64,000 bases of DNA, from contig JAPDOI010000183.1 of NCBI GenBank assembly GCA_029168955.1, positions 1,290,446 through 1,354,445 on the forward strand, read 5' to 3'. The notes beneath the pieces are model-generated. The model saw nothing but the letters and a program-made list of their open reading frames with translations. It searched no databases and had not been told where the DNA came from. Below, piece by piece: positions 34,087 through 48,160 of the stretch. Origin of the DNA: Aplectana chamaeleonis (lineage: Eukaryota > Nematoda > Chromadorea > Rhabditida > Cosmocercidae). The translations under genes were made by a program, and so were the position numbers. Position 1 is the first letter of the stretch, and each line of letters starts with the position of its first letter.

Positions 34087-34462
34087 CCTCGAGAAGGCGT
34101 TCCCTCCCGCCGTCTGCTAGAATTTCCTCAACTCGTGGTCAGCCGGATGCAACAGGCGGTCAATACGCGAAGAGTTCTGTCCCCCAAACCACGCCAAAAT
34201 TACCAATGGACCGTGCATAAGCCACGAGGTTACAAACTTTCTCCATTTATCACTTGTTTGTAACTTGAGTTTTGAGTCTGGTACCCTTCGATACTTCAGA
34301 AGTTAGGCAGTGTCATTATCGGGGTAGGGTTTTTATTTCAAATTCAATCCTCGGAGTCTCTTTATTTTCTGGTTCCCTACTTTGCGTTCAACCGGCAGTC
34401 AACAGCCTGTTAAAAACATCTTAACCGCTGGTCAAATGGGCGGTTTGTGCGCGGCTATCTAC
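34087..34462. other. No gene recognised
   Basis: Spacer between the palindrome and the hAT element with no coding signal. Confidence 0.5.
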
Positions 34463-34470
34463 CTGATTAC

Positions 34471-35943
34471 CAGGGCTGTACGGAACTGTGCCGTTTCCGA
34501 TTCGATTTCCGTGTTTCCGGTACTTTTTGAGCTGTTCCGTTCCGTTTCCGTTTCCGCGTGTTTGGGCCCGGAAACGGAAGAAAATAGTACTACAAGGAGA
34601 AATGTCACGCCTCCCCACAAAGCCGCGGTACCTCTGCGATGATCACAGCGTGAGTCTAATCCTGATCGCTTGGATCGGTCTCCCGCTCCTTCAACCGTCA
34701 CACGGTATACGCCCTCCCCTCCATCAACGCGCAAAACGATCCCAACGTGGGGCTTGACCTGTGCGGCTACAGAAGGCATACTTTAGGTACTGTTGCGCGG
34801 GTGGGTAAAATGTGTTATCTTGCAGTCGAACCGTGGCTATCAGTCTCATCTCAGTTGGAAACCGTCACAGTTTGCCTTTACAACTCTTTATCACAATTTT
34901 TTCGAAGCGCTGCACTATTGGCTAGCCATTACCCTTTCATGCATCAATACCATACTTTGTTACAATCGAGCCCTCCGATTGAGGGACCGAGAGATAGAAA
35001 TTTTCCTCTTAGTCTCTCCTAGCTACTCAAGCACTCGCGAGGTTCAGCTTCAGCGAAATATTATTGCACGCCATAGCCCCCAACTCCTCGTTTTCAGCAG
35101 CACGTTCTGCCAACGCTTGCTGCACCTTCTCAACGGCAGCTTGTGCTGCAGCTAGCAGCATCTGTCGCTGCCGACGAGTGGTTCAACTCGATGTCGGCCC
35201 GTAGTGCGACCTCTCATTACATGTGTTGCTAGCAGCAGCACGTTATTCAAGTGACGAGAGTCTTTGAGCCACCACCTCTTCCTACCGGAGCTGGAGTTGC
35301 GATCCTTGTAATGGCTCGCAGCAAGAACGCCAACCTCGCCAAGGTACGCAACAAAGGCATGATCCTCGCCTCGGTCCACTATAAAAAATCTTTTCTCGTA
35401 ATGCGCAGTAAGGACAACCCTCCAAGCGTCCAAAATTGATATACGGAAAATTGAGTACTTGAGATCACCTTCGGGGATCGGCCTCAAACTGACAACTGCT
35501 CTCACAACAATGGTGGGTGCCATATGTATGTACCCGCAGCCTCGTAGAACACCGATCGCACTGGAAATATCAGTCGAAGGTAGAAACTCGACATCAGAGA
35601 GATCAGCAGCACTCTAAAAGAGGAGTTGCCCGAGCAGACATATTTTCGGCTCACTAGAAGAGCCTGCAGCAGCAGCACGTCTTCCTTTCATACTTCAAAT
35701 CTATTTGTACTCGGTTTGCTTGCAGTTTTAGACCGTGGCCCCACTGGTGCTTGAGGGAATAGATTTAGATCACAAGCTACAGAAGTACATCTGCATGCCA
35801 TGAGCAGCGATGAAATCTACCAATTAATTATACTACAATTTTTAGTTCACTTCCGTTTCCGGATTTCCGTTTCCGGTGATTTTCAGCCATTTTCTTCCGT
35901 TTCCGTTTCCGAAAATCTTGGAAATGATTTCCGCTCAGCCCTG
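34471..35943. mobile_element. Non-autonomous hAT element, 1473 bp, perfect 8-bp target duplication
   Basis: CTGATTAC flanks both sides (34463-34470 and 35944-35951). The termini are CAGGGCTGTACGGAA at the left and, on the minus strand from the right, CAGGGCTGAGCGGAA. Both ends have repeated TTTCCG (left 34493-34560, right 35850-35935), the typical subterminal binding repeats of hAT transposons. No hAT transposase (no BED finger or C-terminal dimerisation domain) was recognised. A 123-codon minus-strand frame (35152-35523) and a 120-codon plus frame (34793-35155) are unassigned and may be captured host sequence or chance. Confidence 0.88.
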
Positions 35944-35951
35944 CTGATTAC

Positions 35952-38849
<2,898 letters not shown>

Positions 38850-39121
38850 GCGACATTGAGATTAGGCTGCGTCAGAAAAAAACACCATTTATTTCAAAAA
38901 CAAACAATGCTCACCCATCAAAATAATTTCCATCACATTCAAGGATCGGTCGCCACCGATCTGGCAGATCATGGATTCCCGACGCGTATAACTCTGGCTG
39001 TTTCGAGTCGAAGTATTCTTCTAAGGCCATTGGGCTTCGTCATCGTTAATTGAACTGTTTTCCATCAAGGAAGTGCTGCATCGAGAGAAACAGATGGTAG
39101 TTGCAAGGGGCAAGATCTGGG
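38850..39121 (-). pseudogene. Mariner transposase C-terminal fragment, minus-strand copy of an inverted pair
   Basis: Read on the minus strand, this matches the plus-strand fragment at 39240-39540 base for base over most of its length (EEYFDSKQPEL, then GIHDLPDRWRPILECDGNYF). It holds the end of a mariner-type transposase: the D(Y/F)HLF region, then the basic W-x-x-I-L-E-x-D-G-x-Y-F tail. There is no N-terminus or first catalytic Asp. Frames are broken. Confidence 0.7.
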
Positions 39122-39239
39122 CTATATGGAGGGTGAGAAAGAACTCCCCAACCCAGGTCCAGCAGTTTCTGGCCGGTTATCCGAGATACGTGGGGCCGAG
39201 CATTGTCGCGAAGAAGGTGAACAGAAACTGCTTGACCTG

Positions 39240-39540
39240 AGCTGGGAAGTCTTCCTCATCCTCCATACAACACAGATCTTCCCCCTTCCGACTACCATCT
39301 GTTCTGCCCGAAGCAGCACTTCTTGGATGAAAAACAGTTCACTAACGATGATAAAGTCAAAATGACCTTAGAATAATACTTCGACTTGAAACAGCCAGAG
39401 TTCTCCGCGTCAGAAATTCATGACCTGCCCAATTGGTGGCGAAGGATCCTTGAATGTGATGGAAATTATTCTGTTGGGTGAGCCTGGTTTGTTTTTAAAA
39501 TAAATGTTTTTTTTATTCAAAGTCGTGAAAAGTCCGGAAA
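39240..39540 (+). pseudogene. Mariner transposase C-terminal fragment, plus-strand copy
   Basis: Combining frames, the fragment reads PPSDYHLF, then KQHFLDEKQFTNDDKVKMTL, then EIHDLPNWWRRILECDGNYS. This is the C-terminal third of a mariner transposase including the third catalytic Asp (PSDYHLF). There is one in-frame stop (TAA near 39375) and a frameshift upstream. It is followed by an AATAAA-containing tail. It faces its minus-strand copy across about 120 bp. Confidence 0.7.
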
Positions 39541-40449
39541 CATTTGCATCAACCAATACATCGCCTTACATTTTATAATTATTTCAGAAGTTTGAGCGGC
39601 TGCGAGAAAAAGCTGTGTAAATTTTTACACAGTCTTAGTACCTAAATGTCTCAACCCTTGAAGTATGTCAAGAGACAATGAAAGAAAATCTTCCTTCTCA
39701 CCAAGTCTTATTTACCAGCGTTGGCGGATTTTGAATTTTTTAAACGCATTGGTAGGTAACTTCCGAGAAAGAAGACGGAATTTACCTCGATACAACTGAG
39801 AAACTTAAACCGCGCCGGGAGAATTTCACACAGCAGGTCTTCCGTATTCTCACAAATGCAGGTTCTCCTTATGGTGTCGCAACCCAACACCCATTGTTAA
39901 TTGGTTGGTCAAAAAGCAGTTCTCCAAAACTGGCACCTTTCGTCAGCTCCCTGTCTTTAAAAGCCTGCACTAGGGGAAAAATCATGACTTATACATCGAA
40001 TTACAGCGATGCTTATCATCTTCTCTGAGATCGGGCAGAGGAGACACGGCACACAGTCCTTGAGAGGCAGCTCTGCCCCTGCAAATTGCACACTGCAAGA
40101 CCACTTCAGACTGATCTACTTGCATCAACGTGTACGTTGCGGCTTTGTTTTCGCGTTCATAATGCTCAGTAGGGCTTACCTTACATTTCCTGTGGGCTTT
40201 ATAAAGCCATGTTCTAATAGTTGTAGGTATGGGGTCACAGCATCTCAGGAAACTGGGGCGTCGACAAAGGTTGATCCGTCCACCATGAGTCACCACCTTC
40301 CAGCCCGCCGATCTTCGGCGGGGTCGTGAGCACGAGTTATGATCTGGTCGATGTCGAGTTGTTGCACAGTTTTCGCGCTCTAGATAGCCGGGAAGTATAC
40401 GACGCATTTTCAGGCATACTCCCCAATGACAAGAGTGCATCTTATCCAA
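39541..40449. other. No gene recognised
   Basis: A 155-codon minus-strand frame (39982-40449) contains CAICRGRAASQGLC but no family I recognise; its length is near chance expectation. Otherwise nothing. Confidence 0.4.
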
Positions 40450-41535
40450 TTATCCACGCCTGCGGTACATCGGCCCCGCCCAGCATCTGGAGGCCCAGCA
40501 TGCGGTAGAATGGCCCCGGCCAGCATCTGGAGGCCCTGGCCATCAGGTGGTGACCACAGTCGAGGCTGGGCGACCCAGACGTGTTGCGTGTCAGCGTGCT
40601 GACCGCGACGCGTGTTGGTGTGCGATCGCAAAACGTGTTTTTATCTACTGCAAACCTGCTCTTTTTCGCAAATTTTTCCTTCAACTGGTCCAAAAGGTTG
40701 CAATACTGTTCAGCATTAATTGTTTTACCAGTTTGCAAGTAATCCACCAACAAAATTCCTTTCGCATCCCAAAAAACTGATGTCATACCCTTCTTGGCCG
40801 ATTTCCGGACACGAACTCGTTCAAGCCAAACAACCAGGTTCACACCACTCTTCAGCCTCTTGTTTTGAATCAGGATCATGGTCACAGACCCAGGTCTAAT
40901 CCATAGTTAGGAGTCGACGCACACTTTATCCTTTTTGAAACGCTCCAAATGTTGCTGAGAAAGTCGCACTGGAATGTGTTTTTGTTCCATTATTAGCGAA
41001 TGCGGCACCCACTGTGCACACAGCCGTCTAAAACCCGAAATTTCACTTAAAATGTGGCTCACACTGCCTAATGAAATGTGTAGAGCCTCTACTAAAATTC
41101 TCTTAGTCAATGACGATCCTCCAAAACCATATCCTGTATTTTGGCTATGATTTCTGGTGTTGATGCGCTTTTTGGACGTCCTTCACGTGGATCTTCTTCA
41201 AAGCTTGTATGCCCACGTTTAAATTCAGCAACCCATCTTTCTACTGTACTAATTGTAGGTGAACAATCATTATACACTTGTAACATTCGTTCGTGAGCTT
41301 CTTTTGGTGCTACACCTTCCAGAAATAAGAATTTTATCACCACGATATTCAATTCTTTCCATTGCTGTGACACGGCGACCCTAAATGGCTTGTAAACAAA
41401 GAATGAATTGACAGATTGAAACGAAACTTCACATACGTTCATATAAAGAGTGTACCAACAAAACAAAAATTTTGGGCTAGTAGCGACGCTCTCTCGAACG
41501 ACATATCGAACGACAAAACTTATTGAACAACCTGG
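40450..41535 (-). pseudogene. Mariner transposase pseudogene, most of element
   Basis: The 5' terminus on the minus strand is CCAGGTTGTTCAATAAG from 41535, next to a TA dinucleotide, as expected for mariner. The protein starts near 41370 (SQQWKELNIVVIKFLFLEGV) with the paired helix-turn-helix domain (TVERWVAEFKRGHTSFEEDP), the linker RPKSAS and a second HTH (KRILVEALHISLGSVSHILS). After a stop and frameshift near 40905 comes the first catalytic region (TWVCDHDPDSKQ in one frame), then FWDAKGILLVDYLQTGKTIN in another. Beyond about 40650 the sequence degenerates and no PSDY motif or 3' terminus is seen. It has at least three frame breaks, so it is inactive. Confidence 0.8.
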
Positions 41536-41613
41536 TATACACGAATGGCAATTTTCAGTATGTTCAATAAACATTTTCTCCGATTGGGCTGAAAACTTGT
41601 TGACAGGGGTCAT

Positions 41614-42549
41614 TTTGGGTGCTGATTACAAATCTGAGGTCCATTTATCAATATTTTGAAAATTCCGTCAGATTTGATCCGAAGCTTCACAATAGGGGCA
41701 ATGTTGCTGGCCAAACGCGACGTTTGACGATTTCGAGAATGCTACGGGGGAATCGCCTCAAAACATGTACATAGGGGTTACTCGGGCTGCCTAACACGGT
41801 TCTGCAAACCGTATTCCGAATGACGATAGACTATGGCAGTTTATTGTGGGTATACTGTAGCTCGGCCAAAGCCTCAGATTTGACACGAACTTAAGGTCCA
41901 TTTTTCGAGTTTCGAAATTCAGTTAAGTAACGCCAGTTAAAAGGCGTTATGCCTACCGTAACCTGCAGTATCCCAAGTCTGACGAGGAATAGACCCCGGA
42001 TTCGGGTTCTACGATTCAAATAGCCCCAAGTTGGAAATTTGAGTCGAATCCGATTTTTTTTTTCTGAACACCCCGAAAATTTCCTGATGGGTAGGTACTA
42101 TACTTCGGACCGAATTATATTTTTCAAAATTATTCTAATCATTTTTTGAATTTCGAATTATTCAAAACTTGAAATTCGAAAATTTAGGTTTTCGAATAAT
42201 ATTCGAAATTCGAATACTTTGAAGACCATATTCGAGTTTTGAAATTCGAGTAATCGGAATGCACAATCGTAATTCCATTGGAAGTTCTTTTTTTCTAATC
42301 AACCTTTGGAAGCACACTATCAAAGAACCATCTTGAACTATTTACCGCACGCCCGATTTGGGGTTCTCACACGCTTGAATCGTGTGAAATATTGCGTTAG
42401 CGTACATAGAGGGTGCTCCATCGGTGGGATAGGCTGGCTTGAACGGCTAGCCAATGCGGACCGTTTTCTCTCGTTTTCGTACTTTTTATGTAGTTGTCAG
42501 GCAGATATGGACAGTACAGTATTTAAGCTTTCAAAACCCTACCGTTCCA
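41614..42549. other. No gene; TTCGAA-rich AT tract
   Basis: 42120-42260 is packed with TTCGAAT/ATTCGAAA repeats. 41870-42075 resembles a repeat at 13.03-13.15 kb (both have GGTTCTACG or GTGTTCTACGCCCC followed by a run leading to AATTTTTTTC). No coding motif is seen. Confidence 0.45.
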
Positions 42550-42562
42550 GAGAAACAGTTAC

Positions 42563-45440
42563 TTGAACTACGGACGGGAGCGATTGAGTTCACAAATCTA
42601 CTATGTCCTGACGAGGAATATTCCAGTATCGGACATTCGAAAATCTAGAGCTGAGTGGGATGTCGCATTCGATTCGGATCACCGTCCTGTTCTGTTGAAC
42701 TTTACTGCGAGGATTCATAAGAGGAAGCGAGGGGTTCAGCCTCTCCAGGGGATTTACATGACAAGTCTCAGAGATGAAGAGTGCAGAATGAATTTTCGAC
42801 GACGCGTTTCGATTAACATCGGAGTACGGACTAAGAAGAAACTTTGCGACGCGGATTCTTTTGTCAAAAGCACCCAGGACGCTTCGAAAGAGGCAGTCCC
42901 GGTTGTACAACCTAAGAAGAGGTTCGCCTACGTCTCAGTAAACAACATCTACCTACAACAGAGTATATGCTCTCCTAACTGCGGGAAACTTCGTGGAGAA
43001 AAAGCGTCTGAGGGAGAAAGTTGCGTCAGCAGCTTCAAAGTGACTGCGAACGAGTGGACGTGTAGAGCTAAGGAGTTCGAGAAGGCTTGGGAGGAGAAGA
43101 ATCCGAAGAAAGCCTGCATGTTGTTACGACAGTATAGCGACAAGATGAAGAGATGTTCTGCTGTGCTTAACACTACCAATGGAGTTGCAGTTGGTAATGC
43201 GACGCTGCCATTATGGAAGGATTACTTCAATTCACTATTGAATTGTCCAGCGCCGTCAGTACCAGAGCTGCCGCATGTTCAGAGAGCACATTACGATGTC
43301 AGTGAGGAACCGCCGACTGAATCCGAAGTTTTGGATTGTGTCCGGTAAATAAAGAATGGAAAGGCAGGTTGAGATGATAACATCACTGCTGAAATGCTGA
43401 AAGCTCTTCCTCCGTCTGGGATTCGTGAAATGACCAACACCATCCGTGCCATGTTGCTGAGCGAAAGGATACCCGATTCGTGGAGACATGCGATCATCGT
43501 GCCTCCTCACAAGAAGCTATCCGTCACGGATCCTTAGAACTACAGAGGAATCTCTCTACTTCGTGTCGTGTAGGTTTTAGAACGTATCATTCTCGAGCGA
43601 CTCATCAAACATCGTGAAGGAACGACCAGAGATGAGCAAGCCGGTTTTCGCCCCGGAAGATCGACCATCGACCAAGTGTTCGTCGTGAGAAGAGTAATTG
43701 GATCGTGGCAGCGATATTCGAAGCCATTACAGCTTGCTTTTTTGGACTTTGAAGCCGCGTTCGACCCTCCTCATCGTGATCGATTGCTCAATGCTCTGCG
43801 ATCGGATGGAGTCCCGGGAAAGTACGTTCGGTTAACCGAGGACATGAACAAAGGAACAAAAGCAGCAGTTCGTACACCTGTCGGATTTACGTCAGCTTTC
43901 GAGGTGGAAACAGGAGTAAGGCAAGGAGCCGTTGCAGGACCCTTTCTTTTCAACTTCGCCGTTGATGACATCATGAATAAATTGCAGAACAGTTTCCTGC
44001 GGATGTGATCCTAACACCATCAGGACGCTTCCTTGTCGACCTGGAGCACGCCGACGACATTGTGTTATTCGCTGAAAACAACGCAAAACTGCAAAGGATT
44101 GTGAACCTCGTTTCGAAGTGTGCCGCAGCCTATGGTCTTCGTCTTCGTCCCGACAAATGCAAGCAGATGTGGGTCTCTCTATGTCCTTCTACGAAACTTT
44201 CTGTGGACGGACAACGTATCAAACTGGTGGACGATTTCTGTTATTTGGGCTTTTTGCTGAAGAACGATGGTAGTTATGCAGCGGATATTCGACAACGATG
44301 TGCGAAAGCTACGTCTGCATTTAAAGGCAGTGTTTACGATGAAAAAAATTTCAAAATTACACTAGGATTGGGTAGCGGAGGGACACTCTGTAACGTTAAC
44401 GTCGAAAGAACGCATGAAAACGAGCCAGGAAGAGCCCTAAAAGAGCCCGAAGTTGCAACTTCGAGCGCATTGAAAACCCCAAAGCGCATCACACGCCCAC
44501 CGACGTGAACAAATGAATCCTCGAGATAGTGAGATGAGCGATGATTTTCAATCATTAGCCCCGGTCCTCCTTCATTCCCAGCTTCTCTCTTTACTCAGCT
44601 CAGCTCGCACAGATCGGCTGCAAAAGACGGAACTTACAAGCCTCGAACATCTCGTCCACCATGTTTCCATAGCTCAACCTTTGAGGGACCATACCTGCGT
44701 TCACAGAAGGTCTTGTGGGATTTCAGAGACACCATTGGAATCAGCATGGGGCCGTTTTCAAGATAGGCAGAAAAGAACAGAAAAACGATTTTCATTGTGA
44801 ACACTGCCCTTAATTCTCTAACCAAGTGTTTGTGGTCTACCACCATCGCGAAGGAAGTCAAGTTGCGCGTCTACCTATCCACTATTCGTCCTATCATGAT
44901 GTACGGATCGGAGACGTGGGCAGCAACAGAAGACGCAGATGAAAATGTTGGATTGTACGGAGAGGAAGCTGTTTAGGCGTTTGCTTGGATATTTCTGGCC
45001 GCGTGCATGCCATGACGAAGACCTTTACAAGGAAATCGACGCAGTACATCAACGCTTGACACGAGGAGCTGCCAGCATCTCCTAACGCCATCTCAAGCAG
45101 CAATGGAAAGTTGACTTCGACTGTTCGGGCATATACTAAGAAGAACGCCGGATCGTCTCGTACAACACGCTTTAAGAACGCTTCCAAATCCTGTCTGGAA
45201 ACGGCCACCTGGGCGTAGGCGAAAGTTCTGGACGGATGAGGATTTGAAGTCACTCGGCATCGAAAGACAGTTCAGGCGCGATGTTTCGTTTCGCAGGAAA
45301 TGGAATAGTGAGAGCTGGATGGAATGTGTTCAAATTGTGGCTGAAGACCGTAAAAATGGACACGGCTGACTACTAGGACGGCACACCTCGGTGAAGATGC
45401 GGAATGGCCGCGTCAGGCGAAAGCCAACCAATTAAGTCAA
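42563..45440 (+). pseudogene. RTE-type LINE: endonuclease end plus reverse transcriptase, split by a MITE
   Basis: The frame opens with the tail of an AP-type endonuclease (SDHRPVLLNF near residue 45) and a long linker (NEWTCRAKEFEKAWEEKNPK). The reverse transcriptase then runs in the same frame to 44008 through four stops (43346, 43370, 43535, 43571). Motifs present include NYRGISLL, EQAGFRPGRSTIDQV, LAFLDFEAAFD and GVRQGAVAGPFLFN. A frameshift near 44000 leads to LEHADDIVLFAENN, where the catalytic YADD is HADD. At SAF|NSL the MITE at 44325-44809 interrupts; the frame resumes with SLTKCLWSTT and IMMYGSETWA, then breaks again. The LINE 3' end is near 45440. The N-terminal endonuclease is missing (5' truncation, typical of LINEs). 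RTE elements of this type are abundant in hookworms. Confidence 0.9.
44325..44809. mobile_element. TTAA MITE, subfamily 1, copy B, inside the RTE coding region
   Basis: 485 bp flanked by TTAA (44321-44324 and 44810-44813). The termini are AGGCAGTGTTTACGATGAAA and TTTTCATTGTGAACACTGCC; the last base pair differs (CCC|TTAA). Removing the element plus one TTAA rejoins the LINE frame exactly. The interior matches the 15.5 kb copy. Confidence 0.92.
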
Positions 45441-45456
45441 GTAAGATCAATCTACA

Positions 45457-46029
45457 ATGACTACTCTAGAAACATTAGCTTGTAGTGGTCTTCGCGTCTG
45501 GGCCAGTAGCAATCCCCGAGTGGCAGCTACCGGCTGTCACTGCGTGGTGACTGGGTCAATCACGTCTCGGCTATCAATATGGACGGGCCGGCATAGAAAT
45601 GCACAGGCGGCGCTCATGTTAATGACCATTGCAGTCAGCCACCTGGGAGAAGTGAGCGTTCTTTGTGAGGTGGCTAACTGCAAGAAACGGGTGGTGACTT
45701 CGCCCACCGCTGCAGAGGAAAGTGAAATAGCGCGCAGAGCGAAGAGGAGCTGGGTCGATACCGCGGTCATAGGGTCGAGCACGTCCAATAGTGTTGACTT
45801 TTTGAAGCAAACACGCTCCAAGAAAGGGCAGTGGAGCGCTTGCGATCCGACCAGTCCGCTGTCCACTTATCACCACAGCACAGCACGGCGGCCTATCTCG
45901 TTGTCTAGGTGGGCAAGGAAAAATTGCACCCGCCGGCTGGCGGCCATTCAGCTCTGCCAGCTGATAGGAATAACAGGCGAAACGTTCGAAGATTTTATTG
46001 ATATTTCAATGATTCCTGGCGAAGTTTAG
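45457..46029 (+). CDS. Unrecognised 190-codon open frame, doubtful
   Basis: It starts 15-20 bp after the RTE 3' end (MTTLETLACSGLRVWASSNP) and ends DISMIPGEV. I recognise no domain, signal peptide or repeat. With about 6000 stop-to-stop intervals in six frames, one frame of this length is roughly what chance would give. The opposite strand also has a 109-codon frame. Confidence 0.15.
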   Translation: MTTLETLACSGLRVWASSNPRVAATGCHCVVTGSITSRLSIWTGRHRNAQAALMLMTIAVSHLGEVSVLCEVANCKKRVVTSPTAAEESEIARRAKRSWVDTAVIGSSTSNSVDFLKQTRSKKGQWSACDPTSPLSTYHHSTARRPISLSRWARKNCTRRLAAIQLCQLIGITGETFEDFIDISMIPGEV

Positions 46030-46794
46030 TGGGAGATTAACGTCAAATTGTACGTAGCTGTCATGAATACGTCTCCTTTATAGATTTCACGTGCTTTAGT
46101 CCTATGCTAAGCTCAACTTCCAATTCCAAGAAGTTGCTGTGGCCATATTCAACCATTTTGAGATTTTTTTTCAATAATCGCTCACCACAAATAAAATCAG
46201 ATTTGCTTAGAAAGCCATATAAGAACGATGGCTGAAAAACGGTTTCGTTCATCAGAAAATGCAAGAAACTTACATGATCCGCGTGTACTAGTTACTAAAT
46301 GCTGTATAATAGTTCATCTAAGTGCGGCTTTTATCTAAACTTAGTTTTCCTCTTTCCCTTCGAGTCCAATTCTTTCTATGTTGACTGGGAAGCGTGAAAC
46401 AGACTAAGGATAAAAATAGTTCATAATTTAAAATAATCCTTTGAACTTTTCGGTACGTTGTGAAAAAAAAACACGAGGTTGGCTCCTCGACAATCATACT
46501 ACAAAGTATTGTGTGTCGTGGTTCAGTGGTAAGTGGTCATCAATAAAAAATTTTCAGAATCGTTTTTCGAATCCTAACATTCTCTCGCTTTGATGATTTT
46601 AAAATTTAAAAGAAATCCGAAATCCCATCATCAAGGTTGAAAACTTATTGAATCTGGAAGATAGACACATTTGTTTTTGCACGCTCCCGAAACCCATATT
46701 TACTACTGCTAGTTCGATCAAAGTTACAATGAATACGGAGAACTGTGGAGGAGTGTATTTAGGAAAACAGAAAGGGTCCCTCACACATGAACAT
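46030..46794. other. No gene recognised
   Basis: AT-rich spacer without coding motif. Confidence 0.5.
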
Positions 46795-46796
46795 GT

Positions 46797-46870
46797 GGCC
46801 TAGTGGTCTACGGCGCTGTGTTGGGCATCCGACTCGTTGGTTGGTGCGGTGCTGGTTCAAATACGTCGGT
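46797..46870 (+). ncRNA. tRNA-like Pol III promoter boxes (SINE or tRNA relic)
   Basis: TGGCCTAGTGGTCTACGG fits an A box, and GGTTCAAATAC, 58 nt downstream, fits a B box. That is the spacing of a tRNA with a long variable arm. The stems do not form a convincing cloverleaf, so I do not call a functional tRNA. Confidence 0.35.
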
Positions 46871-47099
46871 TCTCGAGAGTTTTCCGTTCAACGCTGCTCT
46901 ACGAGAATGATTCTCGTTCTAAGGTGGCAACCGTAGGAGGCATCTAGGCGTCACCGACCTCAGGTTGGCTGCTTCTTCTAAGTCGCCATATTGGGGGATT
47001 GCTACTGGCCCTGGAGAAGTTCGGTTTTGCTCAGGCCTTGTGAATAACGGTTTACGAATTACGAGGAATTTGAAAACTTACGATTTACGAGATTACAAA
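46871..47099. other. No gene recognised
   Basis: Short spacer with no signal. Confidence 0.5.
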
Positions 47100-47345
47100 A
47101 TTCAGTTATGCACAACCCTGTGCGGCGCAGCACGATCGATATTATAGGATCGCACTACGCCGCGCCTCTCGGCGGCGGGAGTATAAACGTCGCCTAAGAG
47201 ATTGTTCATACTTCCGCCGCCGTGCGACGCGGCCAAGTGTATTCCTACAATATTGATCGTGCGGCGCCGCGTGATCAATACCATAGGATTGCGCTGAGCC
47301 ACGCCTCTCGGCGGCGGGAGTCTAAGCGTCGTCTAAGGTCAATGA
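47100..47345. repeat. GC-rich repeat with two direct copies around an inverted copy
   Basis: The block CGCCTCTCGGCGGCGGGAGT occurs at about 47162 and 47301, each followed by (A/T)AAGCGTC- or AAACGTC-type ends. An inverted partner lies between (ACTTCCGCCGCCGTGCG near 47209). CGATCGATATTATAGG near 47131 is mirrored by CCTACAATATTGATCG near 47246. It is probably two overlapping foldback elements. Confidence 0.6.
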
Positions 47346-48045
47346 TATATATTTATTTATTATTGACACTGCCATGAGCGACAGTCATGGGATTTAGCAC
47401 AAATTGTGGCGGGACCAGCGTCGGAGCAATCGCACTGGCCGTCGCGTGAACCGTTGTCGCGTGTCCGTCGCAGCGACGTGTCGTGGAGGGCTGACATACA
47501 GCAAATATGCTGCCCATCGTTGCCATTGTCACTGTCGCTGTGCAGCGCAATGCGACAGCGACAGATTTAAAGGGCGGGAGGCTGTCGCTGTGCAGAGAGA
47601 CGCGACCTCGTGTCGCAAAACAATAGCATTGGCCTGACGCTCTTTTCATACCTTTGCTGTCGCATCTAATGCCGATCCTTAAGAAAAATGATAAAACGCG
47701 GCGGTGGCGGAGAAAAAGTTTTCGATCGTTATAACCGATATAGCGGCGTGTGCCGCTGTAGCGAGTACAACGATCTTCACTGTCTCGGTACCAGTTCCGA
47801 TCGCGAATCGACTTCGCCCGCATTCTCATGTGGAAACAAGCTAGTTGCCAACTCCGGCTATTTTTCTAGTAATCCAAAACCCTGACTTCATTGTGGCTCA
47901 GAAGCGGCATTTTCCGCGGCAGCAAAAACGCAAAGGGCGTAAGGGTTTCAAGCTCGCGTTTTCAGCCGTCCCCCAACCTGAATTCGTGCAAGCTCGGCAG
48001 CAGCAAATTCGCCTAGGCCGTGCCGTGGCGTAGTAGTAGGTCTTG
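47346..48045. other. No gene recognised
   Basis: TGTCGC/GCGACA-rich short palindromic motifs occur between 47440 and 47620. The 158-codon minus-strand frame (47353-47829) has no motif. Confidence 0.4.
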
Positions 48046-48160
48046 AGAGCGGCGTTAGGGTTTCGGCGCTTGGGTGCGATAAGGCGCTTTCCTGGAAAGG
48101 GATAGTGATGGTTAAGTCTCGCCTGAAACCAAGCGTCTTGTGCTGAACGCGCGTGACGCA
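48046..48160 (+). mobile_element. Diverged SINE-like copy
   Basis: TGCGATAAGGCGCTTTCCTG, GAAAGGGATAGTGATGGTTA and GTCTCGCCTGAAACCAAGCG correspond to the body of the copies at 5.3-5.9 kb. The B box is degraded (GGTTAAGTCTC). Confidence 0.5.

Noticed and set aside
39982..40449. 155-codon minus-strand frame with a CAICRGRAASQGLC segment
   Set aside because: The cysteine spacing fits no zinc-finger family I know; chance length.
46797..46870. Functional tRNA gene
   Set aside because: A and B boxes fit, but acceptor and T stems do not pair, so I kept it only as a tRNA-like relic.
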